Of a stretch of 13,603 nt of DNA, positions 6,803 to 12,857 are shown in pieces (positions within the stretch are counted from its first letter, which is position 1; the number at the start of each line of letters is the position of its first letter). The position numbers and the translations under genes were made by a program. The stretch spans positions 70,730-84,332 of the forward strand of contig JAWLHK010000018.1 of the NCBI GenBank assembly GCA_041690355.1. Direction: 5' to 3'. The stretch is from JAWLHK01 sp041690355 [NCBI: bacterium] (lineage in GTDB: Bacteria; J088; JAWLBW01). The notes under the pieces are model-generated. The model had not been told where the DNA came from and did not search any database. It saw only the letters and a list, made by a program, of their open reading frames with translations.

Positions 6803-6812
6803 GCGATAAAAT
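6785..6812 (+). promoter_or_regulatory. Sigma70-type promoter for LysM-M23 lipoprotein
   Basis: -35 TTGACT (6785-6790, 5 of 6) and -10 TAAAAT (6807-6812, 5 of 6) with a 16-bp spacer. The predicted start is near 6819, only 3 nt before the GTG at 6822 and 18 nt before the ATG at 6837. Confidence 0.65.
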
Positions 6813-6821
6813 AATGCCAAC

Positions 6822-7610
6822 GTGCGTGTCAATTACATGATCCTTCGCTTCTTTTTCGCCTTGCTGGTTACGGCGTCTGTGGGTTGCGGGACAACCTACG
6901 GGGTCTATCATCGCGTGGGGGCGGGCGAGACGCTCTATTCCATCGGGCGCTCCTACGACGTCAGCCCCGACGAGATTCGCCTCGTCAACGGCATGCGCGA
7001 CAACACGATTTTTGCAGGGCGCGAACTCTTCATCCCGGGCGCCTCGCAGCCGCGACCCGTGCGCCCCGGCACGCCCGCTGAGCAGGCCGCCGATCCGAGT
7101 CCGCCGGCGGTTCAGCCCCCGCCGGTAGTCTCCGACGCGAACCCTGCGCGTCCCCCGCGCAAGCAGGTCGAAGTCGCGCGGGTGCACCCCGAAGACCTCG
7201 ACAAGCGTTCGGTGCGCAACCAGCGGGCGGGCGAGGGGGCCTTTCTGTGGCCGGTCGACGGCGGCCAGGTCTACTCGCGCTACGGCAAGCGTGACGGTCT
7301 GCAGCACGACGGCATCGATATCTCGGCCCCCGAAGGGACGCCGGTCTTCGCCGCCGCCGACGGGCGGGTCATCTACAGCGGCGACGGCGTGTCGGGCTAC
7401 GGCAACCTGATCATCGTCAAGCACGAAGGGGTCTACGCGACCGTCTACGCGCACAACCGCGAGAACAAGGTTCAGAAGGGCGACTTCGTCTCGCGCGGCC
7501 AGATCATTGCCACCGTCGGACAGACGGGGCGCGCTTCGGGGCCCCATCTGCACTTCGAAGTGCGCAAGAACAGCAAGCCGATCGATCCCACGAATCTCGT
7601 TTCCCGCTGA
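6822..7610 (+). CDS. LysM and M23-peptidase lipoprotein (NlpD-like)
   Basis: 262 aa from GTG 6822, or 257 aa from ATG 6837; neither has a Shine-Dalgarno sequence. A lipoprotein signal peptide (FFFALLVTASVG) ends at a candidate lipidated Cys22 (GTG numbering). One LysM domain (about 29-72) binds peptidoglycan. A Pro-rich linker (about 75-115) leads to an M23/LytM domain (about 140-260). The M23 zinc and catalytic residues are all present: His162 and Asp166 (HxxxD), His211 (YAH), His242 and His244 (HLH). It may therefore be an active endopeptidase, unlike Escherichia coli NlpD and EnvC, whose LytM domains are degenerate and activate amidases. The position after surE-pcm matches nlpD. The role is probably cell-wall remodelling or division from the outer-membrane inner leaflet. 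Confidence 0.92.
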   Translation: MRVNYMILRFFFALLVTASVGCGTTYGVYHRVGAGETLYSIGRSYDVSPDEIRLVNGMRDNTIFAGRELFIPGASQPRPVRPGTPAEQAADPSPPAVQPPPVVSDANPARPPRKQVEVARVHPEDLDKRSVRNQRAGEGAFLWPVDGGQVYSRYGKRDGLQHDGIDISAPEGTPVFAAADGRVIYSGDGVSGYGNLIIVKHEGVYATVYAHNRENKVQKGDFVSRGQIIATVGQTGRASGPHLHFEVRKNSKPIDPTNLVSR

Positions 7611-7635
7611 ACTTCTTCATTGAACCCTGCACTCC

Positions 7636-7686
7636 CCGGTTCCTTGGCCGGGCCGAACGGGCGGCTCGCGGCCGCCCCGGAACCGG
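7636..7686 (+). other. Long GC-rich hairpin after the LysM-M23 gene
   Basis: An outer perfect 8-bp stem CCGGTTCC (7636-7643) / GGAACCGG (7679-7686) encloses an inner perfect 7-bp stem GGGCGGC (7659-7665) / GCCGCCC (7671-7677) with loop TCGCG. No T-tract follows. It lies 25 nt after the stop codon and could be a non-canonical terminator or a processing site. Confidence 0.5.
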
Positions 7687-7743
7687 CCTCGGCGCAGCCT
7701 GCAGAGCATGCCGCTGCGGGGCGGTCTGCAGCGCACCCCGCTA

Positions 7744-7772
7744 GTGACATTCCCCCGTACTCTGGCTACAAT
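7744..7772 (+). promoter_or_regulatory. Sigma70-type promoter for tRNA-Arg
   Basis: -35 GTGACA (7744-7749, 5 of 6), 17-bp spacer, -10 TACAAT (7767-7772, 5 of 6). The predicted start is near 7779, giving a leader of about 79 nt before the mature tRNA. Confidence 0.7.
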
Positions 7773-7820
7773 GGTCGTCTTTACGTGCTTCGGCCGGCGT
7801 CGGTTCTACACTCGGGCTCT

Positions 7821-7874
7821 GGCCCTCGCAGGTCAGTTGGCCCTCGCAGGTCAGTTGGCCCTCGTAGCTCAGTT
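7821..7874 (+). repeat. 18-bp tandem triplication of the tRNA-Arg 5' end
   Basis: Three 18-bp units: 7821-7838 and 7839-7856 are both GGCCCTCGCAGGTCAGTT, and 7857-7874 is GGCCCTCGTAGCTCAGTT. The third unit contains the real tRNA 5' acceptor strand and D-arm start. The two leader copies share two changes, which correspond to tRNA position 8 (T to C) and position 11 (C to G). Confidence 0.92.
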
Positions 7875-7934
7875 GGATAGAGCAGCCGCCTCCTAAGCGG
7901 CAGGTCGCACGTTCGATTCGTGTCGAGGGCACCA
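7858..7934 (+). tRNA. tRNA-Arg (anticodon CCT)
   Basis: A full cloverleaf is visible. The acceptor GCCCTCG (7858-7864) pairs with CGAGGGC (7924-7930). The D-stem is GCTC/GAGC. The anticodon stem GCCGC/GCGGC encloses loop CTCCTAA with anticodon CCT, reading AGG. The variable loop is AGGTC, and the T-arm GCACG/CGTGT has loop TTCGATT. Discriminator A and an encoded CCA (7932-7934) follow. It decodes a rare arginine codon in a GC-rich genome. aspS starts 81 nt downstream with no obvious promoter between. Confidence 0.96.
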
Positions 7935-7951
7935 TCTCCGGTTGATTGCGC

Positions 7952-7969
7952 GCCGGCTTCTACGCCGGC
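7952..7969 (+). other. Hairpin between tRNA-Arg and aspS
   Basis: GCCGGC (7952-7957), loop TTCTAC, GCCGGC (7964-7969). There is no T-run after it. If the tRNA and aspS are co-transcribed it could mark a cleavage or pausing site. Confidence 0.4.
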
Positions 7970-8015
7970 CATGTCGTGTCCGACGCACCCTTTGGTTTCT
8001 CGAGGAATGCATCCT

Positions 8016-9791
8016 ATGTTCCGCAGCAGCTACTGTGTCGATATCGCAGGCGAGCCCATTGGCGCCCGCGTCACCCTGGCCGGTTGGGTTCATCGCCGCC
8101 GCGACCACGGCGGTCTCGTGTTCATCGATCTGCGCGACCGCACGGGTATTGCCCAGGTCGTGTTTTCGCCCGACGTGCAGAAAGCGGTGCACGAAAAGGC
8201 GCATGAGCTTCGCTCTGAGTTCGTCGTCAGCATTACCGGCGTGCTGCGCGCCCGACCGGCAGGCACCGAGAACCCGAACATGCCGACCGGCAAGGTCGAA
8301 GTCTATGCCGATGAGCTGCGCGTGCTCAATGCCGCGAAGACCCCGCCATTTCTCATCGAAGACGACGAGAACGTCAACGAGATGCAGCGGCTGCGGTACC
8401 GCTACCTCGATCTGCGGCGTCCGTTCATGCAGCGCAACCTCATCACCCGGCACCGCGTTTCGTCGCTGGCCCGGCGGTTTCTCGATGACAACGGCTTTCT
8501 GGAGATCGAAACGCCCATGCTCACGAAGAGCACGCCCGAGGGGGCACGCGATTACCTCGTGCCGAGCCGCGTGAACCCCGGAGAGTTCTTCGCACTGCCG
8601 CAGAGCCCGCAGCTGTTCAAGCAGATTCTCATGGTCTCGGGATATGACCGGTACTATCAGATCACGCGCTGCTTCCGCGATGAGGATCTGCGCGCCGACC
8701 GCCAGCCCGAATTCACCCAGATCGATATCGAGACGTCCTTTCTCGACCGCGACGAGTTTCTGCCGCTCATGGAGAGCCTCGTGGGCGGAATCTTCAAAGA
8801 CATCCTCGACGTCGAAATTCCCCTCCCACTCCCGCGCCTGACCTACGCCGAAGCGATGCGCCGCTTCGGGGTCGACAAGCCCGACATGCGCTTCGGCATG
8901 GAACTGCACGAATTGTCGGATCTCTGTGCGAACGTCGACTTCAAGGTTTTTCGCGAAGCAGTCGAGAAGAAGGGAATCGTCAACGTGCTCACCGTAAAGG
9001 GGGGCGCCGAGATGAGCCGCGGCGATCTGGATGCCCTCACCGAGTTTGCCAAAGTTTACGGCGCCAAGGGGCTTGCATGGGTGAAGCTGCAGCCCGACGG
9101 CTGGCAGAGCCCGATCGCGAAGTTCTTCAAAGAAGAAGAGAAGAAAGAGATCGAGCGCCGGGCCGAGGCCGAAACGGGCGATCTGCTGCTTTTCGGTGCC
9201 GACAGTGCCCGGGTCGTACACGCGACCCTGGGTAATCTGCGTGTGCACCTGGCCGAGAAGCGCAACCTGATTCCCGAAGGGGAATACCGGCTGATCTGGG
9301 TCACGGATTTTCCGCTCGTGGAATTTGACGAGGAGGCCAATCGCTACGTGGCCATGCACCATCCGTTCACGGCGCCGATGGACGAGGATCTCGAGAAGCT
9401 GGCCACCGCCCCCGAGCAGGTGCGCGCGAAGGCATACGACATCGTGCTCAACGGCGTTGAACTCGGCGGCGGCAGCATCCGTATCCACCGCCAGGACGTG
9501 CAGCAGCGCATGTTTGAACTGCTCGGTATCGGCGCCGAAGAATCCCAGAAGAAATTCGGCTTTCTGCTCGACGCCCTGCAGTACGGCGCGCCCCCGCACG
9601 GCGGCATCGCCTTCGGCCTCGATCGGCTCATCATGCTGTTGACAGGCTCCAGCTCCATCCGCGACGTCATTGCGTTTCCGAAGACCCAGAAGGCACAGTG
9701 CCTCATGACCGAGGCGCCGAGCGAAGTCGCCGAAACGCAGCTGCGCGAGCTGCACATCAAGACGGTGGGCGTCAAGAAGGAACCGGCCTGA
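8016..9791 (+). CDS. aspS: Aspartate--tRNA ligase (AspRS)
   Basis: 591 aa from the ATG at 8016, with GAGGA (8002-8006) at 9-nt spacing. An in-frame ATG at 8007 lies too close to that site, and the longer frame back to 7920 overlaps the tRNA. Domain order is that of bacterial AspRS: an N-terminal OB-fold anticodon-binding domain (about 1-105), then class II catalytic motifs. Motif 2 is [20 protein letters not shown] and motif 3 is [13 protein letters not shown]. The bacterial GAD insertion lies between them. His31 (RRRDHGG) and Gly83 (RPAGTEN) match residues associated with non-discriminating AspRS, suggesting it may also charge tRNA-Asn. An intrinsic terminator lies at 9875-9920. Confidence 0.97.
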   Translation: MFRSSYCVDIAGEPIGARVTLAGWVHRRRDHGGLVFIDLRDRTGIAQVVFSPDVQKAVHEKAHELRSEFVVSITGVLRARPAGTENPNMPTGKVEVYADELRVLNAAKTPPFLIEDDENVNEMQRLRYRYLDLRRPFMQRNLITRHRVSSLARRFLDDNGFLEIETPMLTKSTPEGARDYLVPSRVNPGEFFALPQSPQLFKQILMVSGYDRYYQITRCFRDEDLRADRQPEFTQIDIETSFLDRDEFLPLMESLVGGIFKDILDVEIPLPLPRLTYAEAMRRFGVDKPDMRFGMELHELSDLCANVDFKVFREAVEKKGIVNVLTVKGGAEMSRGDLDALTEFAKVYGAKGLAWVKLQPDGWQSPIAKFFKEEEKKEIERRAEAETGDLLLFGADSARVVHATLGNLRVHLAEKRNLIPEGEYRLIWVTDFPLVEFDEEANRYVAMHHPFTAPMDEDLEKLATAPEQVRAKAYDIVLNGVELGGGSIRIHRQDVQQRMFELLGIGAEESQKKFGFLLDALQYGAPPHGGIAFGLDRLIMLLTGSSSIRDVIAFPKTQKAQCLMTEAPSEVAETQLRELHIKTVGVKKEPA

Positions 9792-9792
9792 A

Positions 9793-9830
9793 CGAATTTA
9801 CGATTGACGAGTGACAATTTACAATTGACC
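9793..9830 (-). repeat. CGTMAAT-type heptamer array (inverted), after aspS
   Basis: Five 7-bp units in reverse orientation, written on the plus strand as ATTTACG, ATTGACG, AGTGACA, ATTTACA and ATTGACC. The array begins within a few nt of the aspS TGA. It is more degenerate than the forward arrays at 6745-6772 and 9963-9990, and lacks their hairpin. Confidence 0.7.
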
Positions 9831-9874
9831 GTTCGAATGGACTGACTTGCGCCCGTTCGAGTTTTCTCTTCAGC

Positions 9875-9920
9875 AACGCCTCTCTCCCACATGTGGAGAG
9901 GGGCGTTTCTGTTTGGTTTT
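9875..9920 (+). terminator. Rho-independent terminator of aspS
   Basis: A 13-bp stem (left arm 9875-9887 AACGCCTCTCTCC, right arm 9895-9907 GGAGAGGGGCGTT, one G-T pair) encloses a 7-nt loop CACATGT. It is followed by the T-rich TCTGTTTGGTTTT. It separates aspS from the pil regulatory region. Confidence 0.85.
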
Positions 9921-9944
9921 CACGGCATTGGGAGATGGGCTGGA

Positions 9945-10021
9945 GCCTTGCCGTCTGAAATTCGTCAATCGTAAATCGTCAATCGTAAATGGAGTGATGC
10001 GCTTCGCTTTCCCGTCCACTC
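9945..10021 (+). repeat. Dispersed intergenic repeat, copy B (CGTMAAT array plus hairpin)
   Basis: The CTTGCC..TGAAATT prefix is followed by units CGTCAAT, CGTAAAT, CGTCAAT and CGTAAAT (9963-9990). A hairpin pair GGAGTG (9991-9996) / CACTCC (10017-10022) follows, with GCGCTT..CTTTC..GTCCACTC in common with copy A at 6730-6802. Where copy A has TTGACT, copy B has TTCGCT. Confidence 0.75.
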
Positions 10022-10195
10022 CGTATCTGGTGCCCGCACTCGAAAGACGATAGAATCTCGACGCGGTCGCAGGCCCGGCAACCGCGGTTCGCGCCGCGGG
10101 AAACCCGCCGGCCCGCTTCGGGAGCGGTTGTTCAAGGTGTCGGCAGCTGAAAAACTACAAAATGCTACAGGAATCTAGTCTAAATAGCCGTAATC

Positions 10196-10211
10196 ACACA
10201 AGATATTGTGT
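10196..10211 (+). promoter_or_regulatory. Perfect inverted repeat, candidate operator 1
   Basis: ACACAA-GATA-TTGTGT: 6-bp perfect arms with a 4-bp spacer, about 80 bp upstream of the -35 box at 10292. This size is typical of dimeric helix-turn-helix binding sites. Its function is inferred. Confidence 0.45.
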
Positions 10212-10243
10212 ACCTTCGCCCTTTGCCCCACAATCTGTAGGTA

Positions 10244-10257
10244 AATTAAGCTTAATT
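10244..10257 (+). promoter_or_regulatory. 14-bp perfect palindrome, candidate operator 2
   Basis: AATTAAGCTTAATT lies 35 bp upstream of the -35 box, in the AT-rich block. It is a good candidate for an operator or an UP-like element; the binding protein is unknown, and the adjacent XRE protein is one candidate. Confidence 0.45.
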
Positions 10258-10291
10258 AAGTGGAACTGTAAGGTAGTTTTGGGTCAAACGC

Positions 10292-10320
10292 TTGACACTT
10301 TGCCTGAAAAGTGGATTAAT
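10292..10320 (+). promoter_or_regulatory. Sigma70-type promoter for XRE-pilMNOP
   Basis: Consensus -35 TTGACA (10292-10297), 17-bp spacer, -10 ATTAAT (10315-10320, 4 of 6). The predicted start is near 10327, about 51 nt before the XRE ATG. Confidence 0.65.
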
Positions 10321-10377
10321 GAGCCTACGCTGAGTAACACGGGTCCGGTTGCATGCGAAGGAAGGGTCCGGGGAGCA

Positions 10378-10587
10378 ATGGCCTTGGCAAAGAATTTTGT
10401 AAAACGGCTGCGGGAAGACCGCCTGATGAGTAAGGCAGAGCTTGCCCGCAAGGCTGGCGTCAGCACGCTGACCATCGATCGCATCGAACGCGGCGAGAAC
10501 TGCCGCATGGATACGAAGCGAAAAATCATCCTTGCGCTTGGATTCAAGCTGTCTGAGCGGAACAATGTTTTTGCGGAAGAAGACTGA
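10378..10587 (+). CDS. Small XRE-family helix-turn-helix regulator
   Basis: 69 aa from the ATG at 10378. GGGGAG lies close before it and AAGGAAGG further up. Almost the whole protein is one HTH_3/XRE domain. FVKRLREDRLMSKAELARKA is followed by the recognition-helix region GVSTLTIDRIERGENCRM (about 27-44) and a closing helix KRKIILALGF. There is no ligand or dimerisation domain beyond this, so it probably binds DNA as a small dimer. It ends 8 nt before pilM and shares its promoter, so it is likely an autoregulator and/or regulator of the pilus operon. That role is inferred from position only. The longer in-frame opening to 10162 is rejected because it would run through the promoter. Confidence 0.85.
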   Translation: MALAKNFVKRLREDRLMSKAELARKAGVSTLTIDRIERGENCRMDTKRKIILALGFKLSERNNVFAEED

Positions 10588-10595
10588 GAGGCGCC

Positions 10596-11654
10596 ATGCT
10601 TGGAAAGCGTAAAGATCTGCTTGGCCTCGATATCGGCTCCAGCTCGATCAAGATGGTCGAACTGAAGAAGAGAAAGAACGCCTACGAATTGGTGAACTGG
10701 GGCGTGGCCCCACTGTCGCCCGACGTCATCGTCGACGGCGCGCTCATGAATTCGAGCGCCATCGTCGACGCGATTCAGGAACTGGTCCTCCAGACCAAGA
10801 CCAAGAACAAGAACGTCGCCAGCAGCGTTTCGGGAACGAGCGTCATCATTAAAAAAATCGCCCTGCCGGTCATGACCCGCCAGGAGCTCCAGGAAAACAT
10901 CAAATGGGAGGCCGAACAGCACATCCCGTTTGATATCAACGACGTGAACGTCGACTTTCACATCCTCGGCGAAGATGGCGAAGAAGCCGGCAAGATGGGT
11001 GTCATCCTGGTCGCTTCGAAGAAAGACCTGGTAAACGACTACACCGGGGTCATCGCCGAGGCCGGTCTGACCCCCCTCTGCGTCGACATCGACGCCTTCG
11101 CTGTCGGCAATGCCTTCGAACTGAATTATCCCGACCGGCTGGCTGAGGTCGTTGCCGTCGTGAATATCGGCGCCGGGGTTTCGAACATCAACGTCATCAA
11201 GAACGGCGTCTCGTCGTTCGTGCGCGACATCAACACCGGCGGCAACGCGGTTACGGAGATGATCCAGAAGAATCTGGGCATCCAGTACGAAGAGGCCGAG
11301 CGCATGAAGCGTGGCGGCGACGAGGGCAGCGACGAAATCATCCCGCAGGAAGTCAACGACATCGTGCGCCAGATCAGCCAGAACCTCGCCGGCGAAATCG
11401 CACGCTCGCTCGACTTCTACTCTGCAACGAACCCGGACGATCGCATCACGAAGCTCTATCTCGCCGGGGGCATGGCCCTCACCGCGGGGCTGGATACGAT
11501 CATCGAACGGACGGTCGGCTATCCCGTTGAATTGATGAATCCTTTCAATAACATTGCCCTTGGCAAGAACGTCGATCCCGCCGCGCTCGCCAAGGTGGCT
11601 CCGGCCCTGGCGGTTGCCGTCGGCCTGGCCATGAGGAGGCTGGACGAAGAATGA
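10596..11654 (+). CDS. pilM: Type IV pilus assembly protein PilM
   Basis: 352 aa, the usual length. This is a cytoplasmic actin/FtsA-like ATPase of the pilus alignment complex. The N-terminal phosphate-1 loop LLGLDIGSSSIKMVEL (8-23) is intact. LPVMTRQELQENIKWEAEQH is a PilM signature. VVNIGAGVSNINVIKNG is the second nucleotide-binding strand pair and LAGGMALTAGLD the adenosine motif near 290. PilM binds the cytoplasmic tail of PilN. The ATG follows GAGAGG, and the stop overlaps pilN as ATGA. Confidence 0.97.
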   Translation: MLGKRKDLLGLDIGSSSIKMVELKKRKNAYELVNWGVAPLSPDVIVDGALMNSSAIVDAIQELVLQTKTKNKNVASSVSGTSVIIKKIALPVMTRQELQENIKWEAEQHIPFDINDVNVDFHILGEDGEEAGKMGVILVASKKDLVNDYTGVIAEAGLTPLCVDIDAFAVGNAFELNYPDRLAEVVAVVNIGAGVSNINVIKNGVSSFVRDINTGGNAVTEMIQKNLGIQYEEAERMKRGGDEGSDEIIPQEVNDIVRQISQNLAGEIARSLDFYSATNPDDRITKLYLAGGMALTAGLDTIIERTVGYPVELMNPFNNIALGKNVDPAALAKVAPALAVAVGLAMRRLDEE

Positions 11655-12223
11655 TCAAGATCAACTTACTTCCGGTCCAGAAGACTTCGCGCAACGACGC
11701 CCTGAAGATTCAGGGTGCCGTCGGGGCCCTGGCCTTGATCGTGACGCTCGGCATCTGCTGGTTCTTCCTTTCCGAGATCAACGGGGAGGTCGAAGCGGCT
11801 CAGCAGCAGATTACCGACACGCGTAACGCCATCAACGATCTGAAGAAGATCGTGGGCGAAATCGAAGACATCAAGAAGCGTAAGGCCGACCTCGAGAAGA
11901 AACTCGAAGTCATCCACGAACTCGAAGCCGGACGCCTCGATACGGTCCGGGCCATGGACGGCATCGCCCGCGCCGTGCCCGAGCAGCTCTGGCTCGACAA
12001 CTACGAGCTCGCCGGCCGCGGAATCAAGCTTTCGGGCCTGGCGACCGACAATCAGGTTATCGCTGAATTCATGCAGAACCTGAGCAGCAATCCTCAAGTC
12101 GCCGGCGTACTTCTGTCAGAAACCGTGCGTCAGACCAAAGAAGGATATGACATCGTGCGCTTCTCAATCTCGCTCAAGTTTGAGCCGAAAGTGCCCGCCA
12201 CGCCCAAGGACAAGCAGGGGTAA
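11651..12223 (+). CDS. pilN: Type IV pilus assembly protein PilN
   Basis: 190 aa. The cytoplasmic N-terminus MIKINLLPVQ carries the INLLP motif that docks into PilM. A single membrane helix (about 20-41) follows. A charged coiled-coil (about 45-90, with KKIVGEIEDIKKRKADLEKK) leads to a periplasmic ferredoxin-like domain containing LDNYELAGRGIKLSGLATDN. It pairs with PilO in the inner membrane. The start overlaps the pilM stop by 4 nt, with AGGAGG about 12 nt upstream inside pilM. Confidence 0.96.
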   Translation: MIKINLLPVQKTSRNDALKIQGAVGALALIVTLGICWFFLSEINGEVEAAQQQITDTRNAINDLKKIVGEIEDIKKRKADLEKKLEVIHELEAGRLDTVRAMDGIARAVPEQLWLDNYELAGRGIKLSGLATDNQVIAEFMQNLSSNPQVAGVLLSETVRQTKEGYDIVRFSISLKFEPKVPATPKDKQG

Positions 12224-12225
12224 CC

Positions 12226-12855
12226 ATGGCGCTTCAGGTCAATATCAACTGGCAGCAGCTCGAGAAGGTTCCGGTCAAGACCAAGGCGGCCGTGCTCGTC
12301 GCCGTTCTTGCACTCATCGGCGGCCTTTTCTACTACTTCCTTTATCTGCCCAAATCGCAGGAGCTCGATCAGCTGAACCAGCAGCTTGCTGAATTGCAGC
12401 GCGAGTACAATGCGACCAAGGCCATCGCCGACAACCTGCCGACCTTCGAAGAAGAGGTTCGCCGCTTGAACGAACGGTTCGCGGTGGCCCTGACGAAGCT
12501 GCCGAACTCGGCCGAGATCGACAAGATTCTCATCGATCTGCCGAACCTGGCCAAGGAAGAGGAGCTGGGCGTCAAATCGTTCAAGCCGGCTCCCAATCGC
12601 GGTAAGGGCTTCTATGCCGTCGTGCCGCTGAACCTCAAGATGACGGGTCCGTACAACCGGTTGGCGAAGTTCTTCGAAAAGATCGGACGGCTCAACCGCA
12701 TCATTGCCGTGCGCGACGTCAAGTTTCGGGTTCTCAGCGGTAAGGGGGTTCGCGAAGGCGAGGTTACCCTCGACGCAGACGTTCAGGCAGAAACGTACAC
12801 GTTCGTCGAGAACCCGGGCGCCGATCCCAAGAACAAGAAGAAGGGCGGGAGGTAA
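12226..12855 (+). CDS. pilO: Type IV pilus assembly protein PilO
   Basis: 209 aa. A short cytoplasmic N-terminus, one membrane helix (about 20-41, VLVAVLALIGGLFYYFLYLP), and a coiled-coil (about 45-85, LDQLNQQLAELQREYNATK) lead to a periplasmic domain. That domain contains LPNSAEIDKILIDLPNLAKE and FYAVVPLNLKMTGPYNRLAKFFEKIGRLNRI, a strongly typical PilO block. It heterodimerises with PilN and binds PilP. It begins 2 nt after the pilN TAA, with CAGGGG upstream. Confidence 0.96.
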   Translation: MALQVNINWQQLEKVPVKTKAAVLVAVLALIGGLFYYFLYLPKSQELDQLNQQLAELQREYNATKAIADNLPTFEEEVRRLNERFAVALTKLPNSAEIDKILIDLPNLAKEEELGVKSFKPAPNRGKGFYAVVPLNLKMTGPYNRLAKFFEKIGRLNRIIAVRDVKFRVLSGKGVREGEVTLDADVQAETYTFVENPGADPKNKKKGGR

Positions 12856-12857
12856 TC

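Larger units (their letters stand above)
10038..10377 (+). other. Non-coding regulatory region upstream of XRE-pil operon
   Basis: About 340 nt with no supportable gene, in two compositional halves. The first, 10058-10130, is very GC-rich. It can form CCGCGG-TTCGCG-CCGCGG (10082-10099), or the competing GCGGG-AAA-CCCGC (10096-10108), plus CCGCT-TCGGG-AGCGG (10113-10127). The second, about 10136-10320, is markedly AT-rich against its surroundings and holds two palindromes and the promoter. The frame open upstream of the XRE start (from 10162) has no coding character. Confidence 0.6.

Noticed and set aside
7821-7874. tRNA 5' repeats as an integrative element attachment site
   Set aside because: Attachment sites usually duplicate the tRNA 3' half; there is no integrase nearby, and the copies are contiguous rather than flanking inserted DNA.
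7620-7896. Two plus-strand frames between the LysM-M23 gene and aspS
   Set aside because: They run through the tRNA promoter, the 18-bp repeats and the tRNA; the repetitive GPRRSV translation is only the tandem repeat.
7893-9755. 620-codon open frame antisense to aspS
   Set aside because: It mirrors a fully conserved AspRS; GC-rich codon bias leaves the opposite strand open. It also overlaps the tRNA gene, and its protein shows no family pattern.
6745-9990. Heptamer arrays as CRISPR
   Set aside because: Units are 7 bp with no spacers and there are no cas genes.
10073-10082. CCCGGCAACC resembling a SAM-I riboswitch core
   Set aside because: The other SAM-I elements (kink-turn, GGUGC.AAUUCC) are absent, and no methionine or SAM gene follows; probably coincidence.
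10162-10377. N-terminal extension of the XRE gene back to 10162
   Set aside because: It would pass through the AT-rich block and the TTGACA promoter, has no ribosome binding site, and its composition is unlike the HTH domain.
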